From assembly GCA_902784025.1 (NCBI GenBank), contig CACZTF010000029.1:1-24242 (forward strand): a stretch of 24,242 nucleotides of DNA, in the 5' to 3' direction. Under the pieces are notes generated by a model. It was not told the origin of the DNA, ran no database searches, and saw only the letters and a program-made list of their open reading frames with translations. The position numbers and the translations under genes are program-made. Source of the stretch: an uncultured Lachnospiraceae bacterium. Its GTDB lineage: Bacteria > Bacillota > Clostridia > Lachnospirales > Lachnospiraceae. Positions 9,299 to 15,484 of this stretch are shown piece by piece (position 1 is the first letter of the stretch; the number at the start of each line of letters is the position of its first letter).

Positions 9299-9354
9299 TT
9301 ATTAACAAAAGTTATCAACAAATTGTGGATAACTTTTTATGATTTTGTGGATAA
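9299..9354. promoter_or_regulatory. DnaA box cluster
   Basis: Two perfect boxes, TGTGGATAA at 9324-9332 and 9346-9354, lie 22 bases apart (two helical turns) in the same orientation. Two weaker boxes in the opposite orientation precede them: TTATCAACA at 9312-9320 (8 of 9) and TTATTAACA at 9299-9307 (7 of 9). This forms a converging cluster. Confidence 0.85.
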
Positions 9355-9381
9355 TAAGTTTATAATATGTGAAAAAAGCTA

Positions 9382-9410
9382 TTGACTTAATTACTTTATT
9401 TAAGTACAAT
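9382..9410 (+). promoter_or_regulatory. rpmH promoter
   Basis: TTGACT (9382-9387), 17-base spacer, TACAAT (9405-9410). It faces away from dnaA and gives a leader of about 80 bases before rpmH. A second perfect TATAAT at 9361-9366 lacks a good -35 box. Confidence 0.8.
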
Positions 9411-9495
9411 ATTCAGCGGTATTTTCACATATCATATTTTTTTGTTGAAAAAATTTTTAAAATTAATAAAGAACAGAGGGAGGTGAAAGTCAGAT

Positions 9496-9630
9496 ATGAA
9501 GATGACATTTCAGCCTAATACACGTAAAAGATCTAAGGTTCACGGTTTCAGAGCCAGAATGAGCAGTGCCGGCGGAAGAAAAGTTCTTGCGGCAAGGAGA
9601 GCTAAAGGAAGAAAAGTACTTTCAGCCTAA
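9496..9630 (+). CDS. rpmH: 50S ribosomal protein L34
   Basis: A 44-residue, very basic protein beginning MKMTFQPNTRKRSKVHGFR and continuing with the L34 core RMSSAGGRKVLAARRAKGRKVLSA. It belongs to the large ribosomal subunit. The ATG at 9496 follows a very strong ribosome site, GGGAGGTG, with 10 bases between. It is the first gene to the right of the origin. A strong hairpin with a T run follows at once, so much of the transcript probably ends before rnpA, which fits the much larger need for L34 than for RnpA. Confidence 0.97.
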   Translation: MKMTFQPNTRKRSKVHGFRARMSSAGGRKVLAARRAKGRKVLSA

Positions 9631-9638
9631 AGACTTCA

Positions 9639-9688
9639 GGCAGATATGCGCACTCTTGTTTATAAAAAATGCGCTTATCTGCCTTTTT
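9639..9688 (+). terminator. Terminator or attenuator between rpmH and rnpA
   Basis: A 14-base stem (GGCAGATATGCGCA at 9639-9652 with 9670-9683, one mismatch), a 17-base loop and TTTTT. It begins 8 bases after the rpmH stop. Confidence 0.85.
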
Positions 9689-9796
9689 AAGTAATATAAT
9701 CGTATTTACATGATAAAGATCATCGTAGTATTTATGAAGCAGTATGAAAATGTTTTAGTATTACAAAGATCATAATTTACTGATTACTTATATCAT

Positions 9797-10144
9797 ATGA
9801 AATTTAAAGATTTTGAAAGCCTCAGAAAAAATGATGATTTTCAAAGAGTATATAAAGGAAGAAAATCAAAAGCAGATATGTTTCTGGTAGTTTATGTTCT
9901 TGAGAATACTCTTAAAAAGAACAGACTGGGGATTTCAGCAAGTAAGAAGATCGGTAACAGTGTTGTAAGACACAGACTTACTAGGATTGTAAGAGAGGCA
10001 TTTCGAAAAAATTCTCAAAAATTAAAAAAAGGTTATGATGTTGTGACAGTAATAAGGGAACCCCTTAAAGGCAGGGATTATGCTGCGGCAGAGTATTCTC
10101 TTATGAAGCTTCTCAGGAAACATGGTATATCAGATATGACCTGA
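9797..10144 (+). CDS. rnpA: Ribonuclease P protein component
   Basis: Protein subunit of RNase P, which matures the 5' ends of tRNA together with the RNA subunit (not in this window). The 115 residues include the family signature region SVVRHRLTRIVREAFR (about 54-69). This is the RHRLxR variant of the more familiar RNRIKR motif and also occurs in other Gram-positives. The N-terminus LRKNDDFQRVYKGRKS is typical. The ATG at 9797 has no recognisable Shine-Dalgarno sequence, and no clear promoter separates it from the rpmH terminator. Expression may depend on read-through. It is followed by yidD after 57 bases. Confidence 0.95.
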   Translation: MKFKDFESLRKNDDFQRVYKGRKSKADMFLVVYVLENTLKKNRLGISASKKIGNSVVRHRLTRIVREAFRKNSQKLKKGYDVVTVIREPLKGRDYAAAEYSLMKLLRKHGISDMT

Positions 10145-10201
10145 AAGAACAAGATCATATAAAAAGCAGAGGATTTAGTTATAAGATTTAGGAGAACTGC
10201 C

Positions 10202-10414
10202 ATGAAAAAGATCCTTCTCGGCGGGGTAAAGCTTTACAAAGGAATAGTATCACCCTACAAAGGGAATATTAAATGCAGGTTTTATCCCACATGTTCTGAT
10301 TATGCCATGGAAGCCGTTGAAAAATACGGTTCAAAAAAGGGCAGTCTCATGGCTATGAAGAGATTTTTAAGATGCAATCCATTTTCAAAAGGAGGATTTG
10401 ATCCTGTACCTTAG
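10202..10414 (+). CDS. yidD: Membrane protein insertion efficiency factor YidD
   Basis: A 70-residue protein with the family pattern: SPYKGNIKCRFYPTCSDYAMEA, then a Lys-rich stretch, RFLRCNPFSKGGFDPVP. The three conserved cysteines and the closing GGxDPVP are present. YidD is thought to assist YidC-dependent insertion of membrane proteins. The N-terminus forms an amphipathic helix (KKILLGGVKLYKGIVSP). The ATG follows GGAGAACTGCC, a good ribosome site. It lies between rnpA and yidC, as in most bacteria. Confidence 0.95.
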   Translation: MKKILLGGVKLYKGIVSPYKGNIKCRFYPTCSDYAMEAVEKYGSKKGSLMAMKRFLRCNPFSKGGFDPVP

Positions 10415-10448
10415 GATCGTTCTTTTCTTTTAACAGGAGGACAGGAAT

Positions 10449-11864
10449 TTGTTCGATAATTTATTTAAGCCGTTGGCTATCGCATTGGGAGCTTTTCTTG
10501 ATGTGATATTCGATTGGATGGACAATATCGGTATCGGTAATATAGGTATAGCTATCATTATCTTTACTATCATTGTAAAGGTTGCTATGATGCCGCTTAT
10601 CTTCTCACAGCAGAAGACCGTTAAGGTCACCCAGATAATGCAGCCTGAGATAAAGGCTATAAGGGCAAAGTATAAGGGCAGAAGAGATAATGAGTCAATG
10701 CAGATGCAAAATCAGGAGATAAAGGAAGTTTATGCCAAATACGGAGCATCCCAGACAGGAGGATGTATCCAGCTGCTCATACAGCTTCCCATCCTGCTCG
10801 CGCTGTACAATGTTTTCAGAAATCTTCCTATTTACCTTGAAAGATTGAATATGCGTCTTGCTGATATCCTTTCTTCTATCAGTACAAAGAGTGATTATCT
10901 CGATACCATGAACAATAATTTTCCGGGAGTAAACTGGAATGTTCATGATGATGCGATAACAGGTCTGAATGCATTTACAGCTGAAAAATGGACAAAGCTT
11001 CAGGAACTTTTTCCTTCGGCATCTTCAGTGATCGCCGATCAGTCTCCCAAGGTATTGAGCATGAACAATTTTCTGGGTGTACACACTTCTATCGCACCCG
11101 GAGAGGCATTGGGACTTGCTATCCTCATACCCATCCTTGCCGGTGTTACACAGTTTATCTCTGCAAGACTGGCACAGAACGTACAGGGTGATGACAGGGC
11201 GGCTAAGATCCAGGCTATTCTTATGAGTACCATGATGCCTGTTATTTCCGTAGTATTTGCTTTCAGAGTACCTGCAGGTCTTGGTATATACTGGATAACT
11301 ACTGCTGTTGTTCAGACTATCATGCAGCTTATCATTAACAGATATTACAGAAATATGACTCCCGGCCAGATAATCGCCCAGGCAGAAGAAAAGAGGATCA
11401 AAAAGCTCGAGAAAAGAGCAAGAAGAAAAAATGTGGATGCTGACACTCTTGTTAAGAGTGCAACTCTTAAGACGAAGAATATAGGAAACGGAAGTACCGT
11501 TGAAGAACAGCATTCCGGTTCTTCATTTAAAGAAAAAGCTACTCTGTCCAAGACACCGCCAAAGATAAAAGCAAAAAATGTAAAACCTGTTTCTGTTATG
11601 TCCGGGACAGATGATAATAAAAAGGGGTCCGGTGGAAAGAATAAAGACAAACCGCAAAGTAAGTCTATTGCTGATAAGTTTAAGCTGAAAAAAACCGATA
11701 AATCCCAAAAACAGGTTCAAAAGACAGAAGAAAAAATAAAAGAAACCGATAAAAAAGTAAAAGAAAAGAATAAGAAAGAGGGAGAAAATAAAAAATCCCT
11801 GGCCGAAATGGCAAAAAAGGTTTCCGAGTTTAATGACAGCGGTAAAAAGGGTAAGAAAAAATAA
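10449..11864 (+). CDS. yidC: Membrane protein insertase YidC/Oxa1 family
   Basis: Inserts and folds membrane proteins, alone or with SecYEG. The Oxa1-type core covers about residues 1-305, with hydrophobic segments near 8-24, 32-52, 105-125, 220-240, 260-275 and 280-297. The conserved arginine of the membrane groove is replaced by lysine (IIVKVAMMP, Lys44). After residue 305 comes a basic tail of about 165 residues, very rich in Lys, longer than in most Gram-positive homologues and possibly ribosome-binding (inference). A clear lipoprotein signal peptide is lacking. The start is TTG at 10449, with AGGAGG 8 bases upstream. The gene ends in TAATG, overlapping jag by one base. Confidence 0.93.
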   Translation: MFDNLFKPLAIALGAFLDVIFDWMDNIGIGNIGIAIIIFTIIVKVAMMPLIFSQQKTVKVTQIMQPEIKAIRAKYKGRRDNESMQMQNQEIKEVYAKYGASQTGGCIQLLIQLPILLALYNVFRNLPIYLERLNMRLADILSSISTKSDYLDTMNNNFPGVNWNVHDDAITGLNAFTAEKWTKLQELFPSASSVIADQSPKVLSMNNFLGVHTSIAPGEALGLAILIPILAGVTQFISARLAQNVQGDDRAAKIQAILMSTMMPVISVVFAFRVPAGLGIYWITTAVVQTIMQLIINRYYRNMTPGQIIAQAEEKRIKKLEKRARRKNVDADTLVKSATLKTKNIGNGSTVEEQHSGSSFKEKATLSKTPPKIKAKNVKPVSVMSGTDDNKKGSGGKNKDKPQSKSIADKFKLKKTDKSQKQVQKTEEKIKETDKKVKEKNKKEGENKKSLAEMAKKVSEFNDSGKKGKKK

Positions 11865-12325
11865 TGAGTTCCGATATACTGGAAAAAAAAGATAAAGCCG
11901 AAGCTTTTCTGAATGAGTTGTTAACCTGCTTTGACGGTGATCATAAAATAGAGATAAGCGTGACGGATGATACTGTTTCTGCAGAGATCACGGGGGAAGA
12001 GCTTGATATTTTTACAGAAAAAGACGGCAGGGTACTTGAAGCCATCAGACTGATAACGGCATCAGTGATAAATGACAGAGGATCAGGATTCGTTAAATTC
12101 AGTATTGATGCCGGCGGATTCAGAGATAAAAAAAATGACAGGCTTCGTGATATTGCAAAAAAAGCTGCTGAAAGGGTCAAGGCTGAAGGCGAAAGCGTAT
12201 CTCTTCCCGATATGAATTCATATGACAGAAGGATCGCACATATGTCTCTTCAGGATGATCCTCTCATAAGAACGGAAAGTGAAGGTGAAGAACCTCACAG
12301 GCATTTGGTGATCTTTCCGGTTTAA
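11864..12325 (+). CDS. jag: Jag/KhpB-type RNA-binding protein (KH and R3H)
   Basis: A 153-residue RNA-binding protein encoded directly after yidC. The KH-like part lies at about residues 25-95 (the GRVLEAIRLITASVIND helix is recognisable, but the GxxG loop is degenerate: EKDG). A good R3H domain follows at about 105-153 (DRRIAHMSLQDDPLIRTESEGEEPHRHLVIFP). The N-terminal Jag_N domain of longer homologues is absent, so this is a short form. In other Gram-positives Jag/KhpB works with KhpA on cell elongation and division transcripts. The ATG overlaps the yidC stop, implying translational coupling. A terminator follows 4 bases after the stop. Confidence 0.88.
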   Translation: MSSDILEKKDKAEAFLNELLTCFDGDHKIEISVTDDTVSAEITGEELDIFTEKDGRVLEAIRLITASVINDRGSGFVKFSIDAGGFRDKKNDRLRDIAKKAAERVKAEGESVSLPDMNSYDRRIAHMSLQDDPLIRTESEGEEPHRHLVIFPV

Positions 12326-12328
12326 GAA

Positions 12329-12349
12329 AAGGCCCGCAGGGGCTTTTTT
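12329..12349 (+). terminator. Terminator after jag
   Basis: A 7-pair stem AAGGCCC/GGGCTTT with loop GCAG, followed by more T. It starts 4 bases after the jag stop and about 30 bases before mnmE, so mnmE may depend on read-through. Confidence 0.8.
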
Positions 12350-12380
12350 ATATTTGATCTTAATAAAATGGGGAAATGTT

Positions 12381-13820
12381 ATGCATGATAATCTGTATAA
12401 AAGAGCATCAGAAACAAATGATACGATAGCGGCTATCGCTACACCCTCTCTGGGAACAGGGGGAATAAGTATCATAAGGATCAGCGGAAAAGATTCTTTT
12501 GCGATAACCGACGTTATTTTCAGGTCTCCTTCAGGAAAGACTCTTTCTGAGCTTCCCTCCCACACGATCCATTACGGTCATATAGTGCCGGCAGATAGCG
12601 ATGACAGAACGGATTCTTTTATAGATGAAGTGCTGGTATCCGTCATGCACGGACCTAGAACATTTACGGCAGAAAACACAGTGGAAATAAACTGTCACGG
12701 AGGTATCCTGGTTACACGCAGAGTGCTTGAAGAGGTATTAAAAGCCGGTGCACGCTTGGCCGAACCCGGTGAATTCACTAAAAGAGCTTATCTGAACGGG
12801 CGTATAGACCTTGCCCAGGCAGAAGGTGTCATAGATGTGATAAATGCCCAAAATGATTATACCCTGAGGGCATCGGTCGGACAGATCGACGGGAGACTGT
12901 CAGGGAAGATAAGGAATCTTCGCAGCAGCATTCTTGATCATACGGCATTTATGGAAGCGGCAATGGATGATCCGGAGCACATATCAATGGAAGGACATTT
13001 ATCCGGTCTTAAAAGGGATACGGAAGAATATATTTCAGAATGTGAAAAACTTTTAAAAGGATTTGATGAAGGCAGGATACTCAAGGAAGGTATATCCACT
13101 TGTATCCTGGGACGTACAAATGCCGGAAAATCAAGTCTTCTCAATTTACTCACGGGAACAGAAAGCGCCATAGTCACTGATATAGCCGGTACTACAAGAG
13201 ATACGGTTAAAGAAAGCGTCCGTATGGGTGATATAATCCTTAATCTTACTGATACCGCTGGGATCAGGGAAACAGGAGATACCGTGGAAGCAATGGGTAT
13301 AAAAAAAGCACTGGCGGCTGCTGACAGTTCAGAGCTGATCATTTTTGTTGCAGATGCGACAGAAACTCTTACAGAAGAGGATAAGGATCTGTTTCTGAGA
13401 GTGAAGGAAAAGCCTTGTATAATTCTTCTGAACAAGTCGGATCTGGAAACAACAGTCAGTCATGAAGAAGCATCCTGTTTTTTCGATAATAAAACAAATC
13501 CTCCGGAGATAATCAGTTTTTCTACTGCCACAGGGAACGGAATGTCCGAACTGGAGGATGCTGTAAAAAAGAAATTCGGTCTGGAAGAGATAATCGTAAA
13601 TGATAAACCTGTCTCTGTAAATGCCAGACATAAGGAGTGTCTGGTTTCAGCAAAAAAAAGTCTGATGCTTGTATCGGAGGGGTTGGAAGCAGGCCTGTCA
13701 GAAGATCTTTTATGTGTGGATCTTATGGATGCATATACTTATCTGGGACTGATACTCGGAGAAGAGATACAGGATGATCTGGCAGACAGGATCTTTGAAA
13801 AATTTTGTATGGGTAAATAA
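12381..13820 (+). CDS. mnmE: tRNA modification GTPase MnmE (TrmE)
   Basis: With MnmG, MnmE installs the aminomethyl-type group at C5 of the wobble uridine (U34) in certain tRNAs. The 479-residue protein begins with the tetrahydrofolate-binding domain (TIAAIATPSLGTGGISIIRISG). It then has the helical domain and an embedded G domain with GRTNAGKS (244-251), the IAGTTRDT switch (268-275), DTAG (291-294) and NKSD (351-354). It ends in FCMGK, the Met variant of the CIGK motif whose cysteine is needed for modification. I chose ATG 12381; an in-frame TTG at 12354 would start inside the tail of the jag terminator region and has no ribosome site. GGGGA upstream is a modest site. Confidence 0.96.
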   Translation: MHDNLYKRASETNDTIAAIATPSLGTGGISIIRISGKDSFAITDVIFRSPSGKTLSELPSHTIHYGHIVPADSDDRTDSFIDEVLVSVMHGPRTFTAENTVEINCHGGILVTRRVLEEVLKAGARLAEPGEFTKRAYLNGRIDLAQAEGVIDVINAQNDYTLRASVGQIDGRLSGKIRNLRSSILDHTAFMEAAMDDPEHISMEGHLSGLKRDTEEYISECEKLLKGFDEGRILKEGISTCILGRTNAGKSSLLNLLTGTESAIVTDIAGTTRDTVKESVRMGDIILNLTDTAGIRETGDTVEAMGIKKALAAADSSELIIFVADATETLTEEDKDLFLRVKEKPCIILLNKSDLETTVSHEEASCFFDNKTNPPEIISFSTATGNGMSELEDAVKKKFGLEEIIVNDKPVSVNARHKECLVSAKKSLMLVSEGLEAGLSEDLLCVDLMDAYTYLGLILGEEIQDDLADRIFEKFCMGK

Positions 13821-13852
13821 AAAAAGTATGATCGGGGCATCATACTTTTTTT
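13821..13852. terminator. Bidirectional terminator between mnmE and the DUF1836 gene
   Basis: GTATGAT (13826-13832), loop CGGGGC, ATCATAC (13839-13845), flanked by an A run on the left and a T run on the right. It can stop transcription from both the rightward mnmE and the leftward DUF1836 gene. Confidence 0.88.
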
Positions 13853-13871
13853 AATACCTGTTATACTATGA

Positions 13872-14486
13872 TCATTCGATCTCAAAACATCTGTCCAGGA
13901 ATATCTTATAAGACACTGCTGTCGAAATATATCTCATTATGGTTATGGGGTTATCCTCATCTTTTTTTCTTTTATCTTCTTCTTCAAGACGGAAGGTCCT
14001 CTTTAATGTGTCTTCAAATATACTGCAAAAGGTTTCGTACATTTCCCTGCTGCTTCTCATGTCCTTCTCGACTTCGATCATAAGTCTGATATTTTCAAGT
14101 GTAAGGATAGGCTTGGCTACGGCTATGATTATCAGATCTGCTATATGACTGCGGTAATACTGTTTTTTCACCGGACTTTCTATTATTTTCTTCTTTACAT
14201 AATTACTTATCATGGAAACGGTGAGCTCGGTCTTGAGCAGCGGCTTTAAAAACTCGTTTATGTATTTACCGGTCTGTTCAAGGAAAAGGCCCACATCAGG
14301 GATCTCATTATAAGAGGGAAACCTGAAATCTTCTATCACTGCAAGTTCGTCCTTTGACAGGTCAAGATTAATAGAGGGTTTCTTCTCCTCCGATGGCACC
14401 AGTGATATATTATTATTTGTCTTACCGGAATCCTCCGGAAGATCATTTTTTTTAGTATTTGTTCTTCCCGTTTTCAGCAGATCCAT
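13872..14486 (-). CDS. DUF1836 family protein
   Basis: A 204-residue protein. After a polar N-terminus of about 50 residues comes the DUF1836 core: FPSYNEIPDVGLFLEQTGKY, then LTVSMISNYVKKKIIESPVKKQYYRSHIADLIIIA. This resembles a MerR-like helix-turn-helix (select a helix, then PVxKxYYRxHIA). The exact function of the family is unknown; DNA binding is inferred from that pattern. The C-terminal 60 residues are charged and helical. I start at the ATG at 14486, served by GGAG 7 bases upstream; a TTG at 14498 is in frame but overlaps that ribosome site. It has its own promoter, diverges from the next gene and runs against the direction of its essential neighbours. Confidence 0.8.
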   Translation of the reverse strand: MDLLKTGRTNTKKNDLPEDSGKTNNNISLVPSEEKKPSINLDLSKDELAVIEDFRFPSYNEIPDVGLFLEQTGKYINEFLKPLLKTELTVSMISNYVKKKIIESPVKKQYYRSHIADLIIIAVAKPILTLENIRLMIEVEKDMRSSREMYETFCSIFEDTLKRTFRLEEEDKRKKDEDNPITIMRYISTAVSYKIFLDRCFEIE

Positions 14487-14517
14487 TTTTTTCTCCAAAA
14501 TAAAAAAGATTTTTTAT

Positions 14518-14546
14518 ATTATACAATTCATTTTATTAAAATTCAA
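14518..14546 (-). promoter_or_regulatory. Promoter of the DUF1836 gene
   Basis: Minus strand: TTGAAT (14546-14541), 17-base spacer, perfect TATAAT (14523-14518). It lies about 30 bases upstream of the ATG. Confidence 0.75.
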
Positions 14547-14576
14547 TAAACCTTTATAAAGATTTTAAAAAACCTA

Positions 14577-14605
14577 TTGACCGCTCAATGATCGGGAGTT
14601 ATATT
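14577..14605 (+). promoter_or_regulatory. Promoter of the small gene at 14723, with inverted repeat
   Basis: TTGACC (14577-14582), 17-base spacer, TATATT (14600-14605). The hexamers CGCTCA (14582-14587) and TGAGCG (14611-14616) form an inverted repeat around the -10 box, a possible operator. The start would be near 14612, giving a leader of about 110 bases. Confidence 0.65.
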
Positions 14606-14694
14606 TTACATGAGCGCAATCGGGTTTCAAAAAACCGATACCAAAAACAATATATAATAAATAAGTATACTGATAACCTTGCCGAAGGAAGATA

Positions 14695-14745
14695 ATGAAC
14701 GATAAAGGAGCTGGTGAGAACAATGGAAAAAACAGTAAAGAGTAA
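14695..14745 (+). CDS. Possible 16-codon upstream ORF overlapping the next gene
   Basis: ATG at 14695 with AAGGA 5 bases upstream, encoding MNDKGAGENNGKNSKE and ending at TAA 14743-14745. It overlaps the start of the 91-residue gene in a different frame. Its ribosome site is better spaced than that of the main gene. It may be a translational regulator or chance. Confidence 0.3.
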   Translation: MNDKGAGENNGKNSKE

Positions 14746-14998
14746 TTTATTTTATATTGATGAGATCGTAAGATTATCCATAGGCATGATAATAAGGCGC
14801 TTTGGAAAAGAAAAGACCACGAAAGTTATCTTTGCAGAGCATGAGGTAGACGGATGTAAGGAATGTTTTTTACAGAGCGTGGTCAAAAAGTTATTGAAAA
14901 AATGTCCCGGAAGAAAGATCATAAAACATGACACACTAAATGAAGTCATAGATGTTACGCTGCCGGAATTTTTCGGAAGCGATATGGCCGTAGCCTGA
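14723..14998 (+). CDS. Uncharacterised 91-residue protein
   Basis: I do not recognise a family. The protein has an N-terminal half with alternating hydrophobic residues (NLFYIDEIVRLSIGMIIRRF) and a basic middle containing two cysteines in CKECFLQ. It then has VVKKLLKKCPGRKI and an acidic-hydrophobic end. There is no signal peptide or membrane segment. The real-gene case rests on a good promoter, a strong terminator 3' of it and a ribosome site. The ATG at 14723 is preceded by AAAGGAG (12 bases) and GGTG (6 bases). A GTG at 14714 is possible but too close to AAGGAG. It diverges from the DUF1836 gene. Confidence 0.6.
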   Translation: MEKTVKSNLFYIDEIVRLSIGMIIRRFGKEKTTKVIFAEHEVDGCKECFLQSVVKKLLKKCPGRKIIKHDTLNEVIDVTLPEFFGSDMAVA

Positions 14999-15016
14999 AA
15001 AATAAAAAATTTATAC

Positions 15017-15074
15017 AAAAAAACGGAAGCAATGTAATTTTTTCATATCCTGTTACATTTGCTTCCGTTTTTTT
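15017..15074. terminator. Strong bidirectional terminator
   Basis: A 15-pair stem (ACGGAAGCAATGTAA at 15023-15037 with 15053-15068, one bulged T), with an A run on the left and a T run on the right. It serves the rightward 91-residue gene and the leftward EF-hand gene. Confidence 0.92.
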
Positions 15075-15115
15075 ATGTTTTCAGATTTCAGGACCTTATA
15101 AAAAACAGATAAATA

Positions 15116-15379
15116 TCATCCTTCCGGATTGTCATCAGGTTTTCCGAGTCCGTTTTTGATCTTACTACCGAGACCGCCTATACCGTCCTTGATCTTACCG
15201 CCGAGCTTAGCAGCGTTATCCTTGAAATCTTCGGCTTCTATCTTTCCGTCACCGTCTGCATCCATGGTACCTGCGATCTTATCCTTTACGGAACCAAGAC
15301 CGCCTAATATCTTGCCGCCTATACCTCCGGATTCCTCCTTGGCAGCTTCGCCTGCATTTTTTACTTCTTCTTCTGACAT
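15116..15379 (-). CDS. Small glycine-rich protein with one EF-hand loop
   Basis: An 87-residue protein with no signal peptide. Its centre holds a textbook calcium loop, DADGDGKIEAED (40-51): Asp at positions 1, 3 and 5, Gly at 6, Ile at 8, with Asp rather than Glu at 12. On either side are Gly-rich amphipathic segments of similar pattern, GGIGGKILGGLGSVKDKI and LGGKIKDGIGGLGSKIKNGL. The N-terminus is acidic and the C-terminus Pro/Asp-rich. I do not recognise a characterised relative; calcium binding is inferred from the loop. The ATG (15379-15377) follows an ideal GGAGGTG. An upstream in-frame extension to 15475 would add a hydrophobic stretch but lacks that support. Confidence 0.72.
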   Translation of the reverse strand: MSEEEVKNAGEAAKEESGGIGGKILGGLGSVKDKIAGTMDADGDGKIEAEDFKDNAAKLGGKIKDGIGGLGSKIKNGLGKPDDNPEG

Positions 15380-15424
15380 AATGCACCTCCGATAAATTAT
15401 TATAACCATGATCGTTACAGAGAA

Positions 15425-15453
15425 ATTATATATTTTATAAGATGAATATGCAA
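15425..15453 (-). promoter_or_regulatory. Possible promoter of the EF-hand gene
   Basis: Minus strand: perfect TATAAT (15430-15425) with weak TTGCAT 17 bases upstream (15453-15448). A second TATAAT at 15404-15399 is closer to the gene but has no clear -35. Confidence 0.4.
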
Positions 15454-15484
15454 GCAAAAAAAAGACCATTTGCAAAGGTGGGAT

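Larger units (their letters stand above)
9222..9495. other. Putative chromosomal replication origin (oriC)
   Basis: This 274-base region between the divergent dnaA and rpmH genes holds clustered DnaA boxes at 9299-9354 between two outward-facing promoters. An extremely AT-rich stretch at about 9429-9471 is a candidate unwinding element. The dnaA-rpmH position is the standard origin site in this group, and the gene direction switches here from leftward to rightward. The exact melting site is not decidable by eye. Confidence 0.85.

Noticed and set aside
12354..12380. Upstream TTG start for mnmE
   Set aside because: No ribosome site, and it lies immediately after the jag terminator; MHDNLYKRASETNDTIAAIAT fits the family start.
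15380..15475. N-terminal hydrophobic extension of the EF-hand protein as a signal peptide
   Set aside because: GGAGGTG lies directly before the internal ATG and promoter-like boxes lie inside the extension, so the hydrophobic stretch is probably untranslated.
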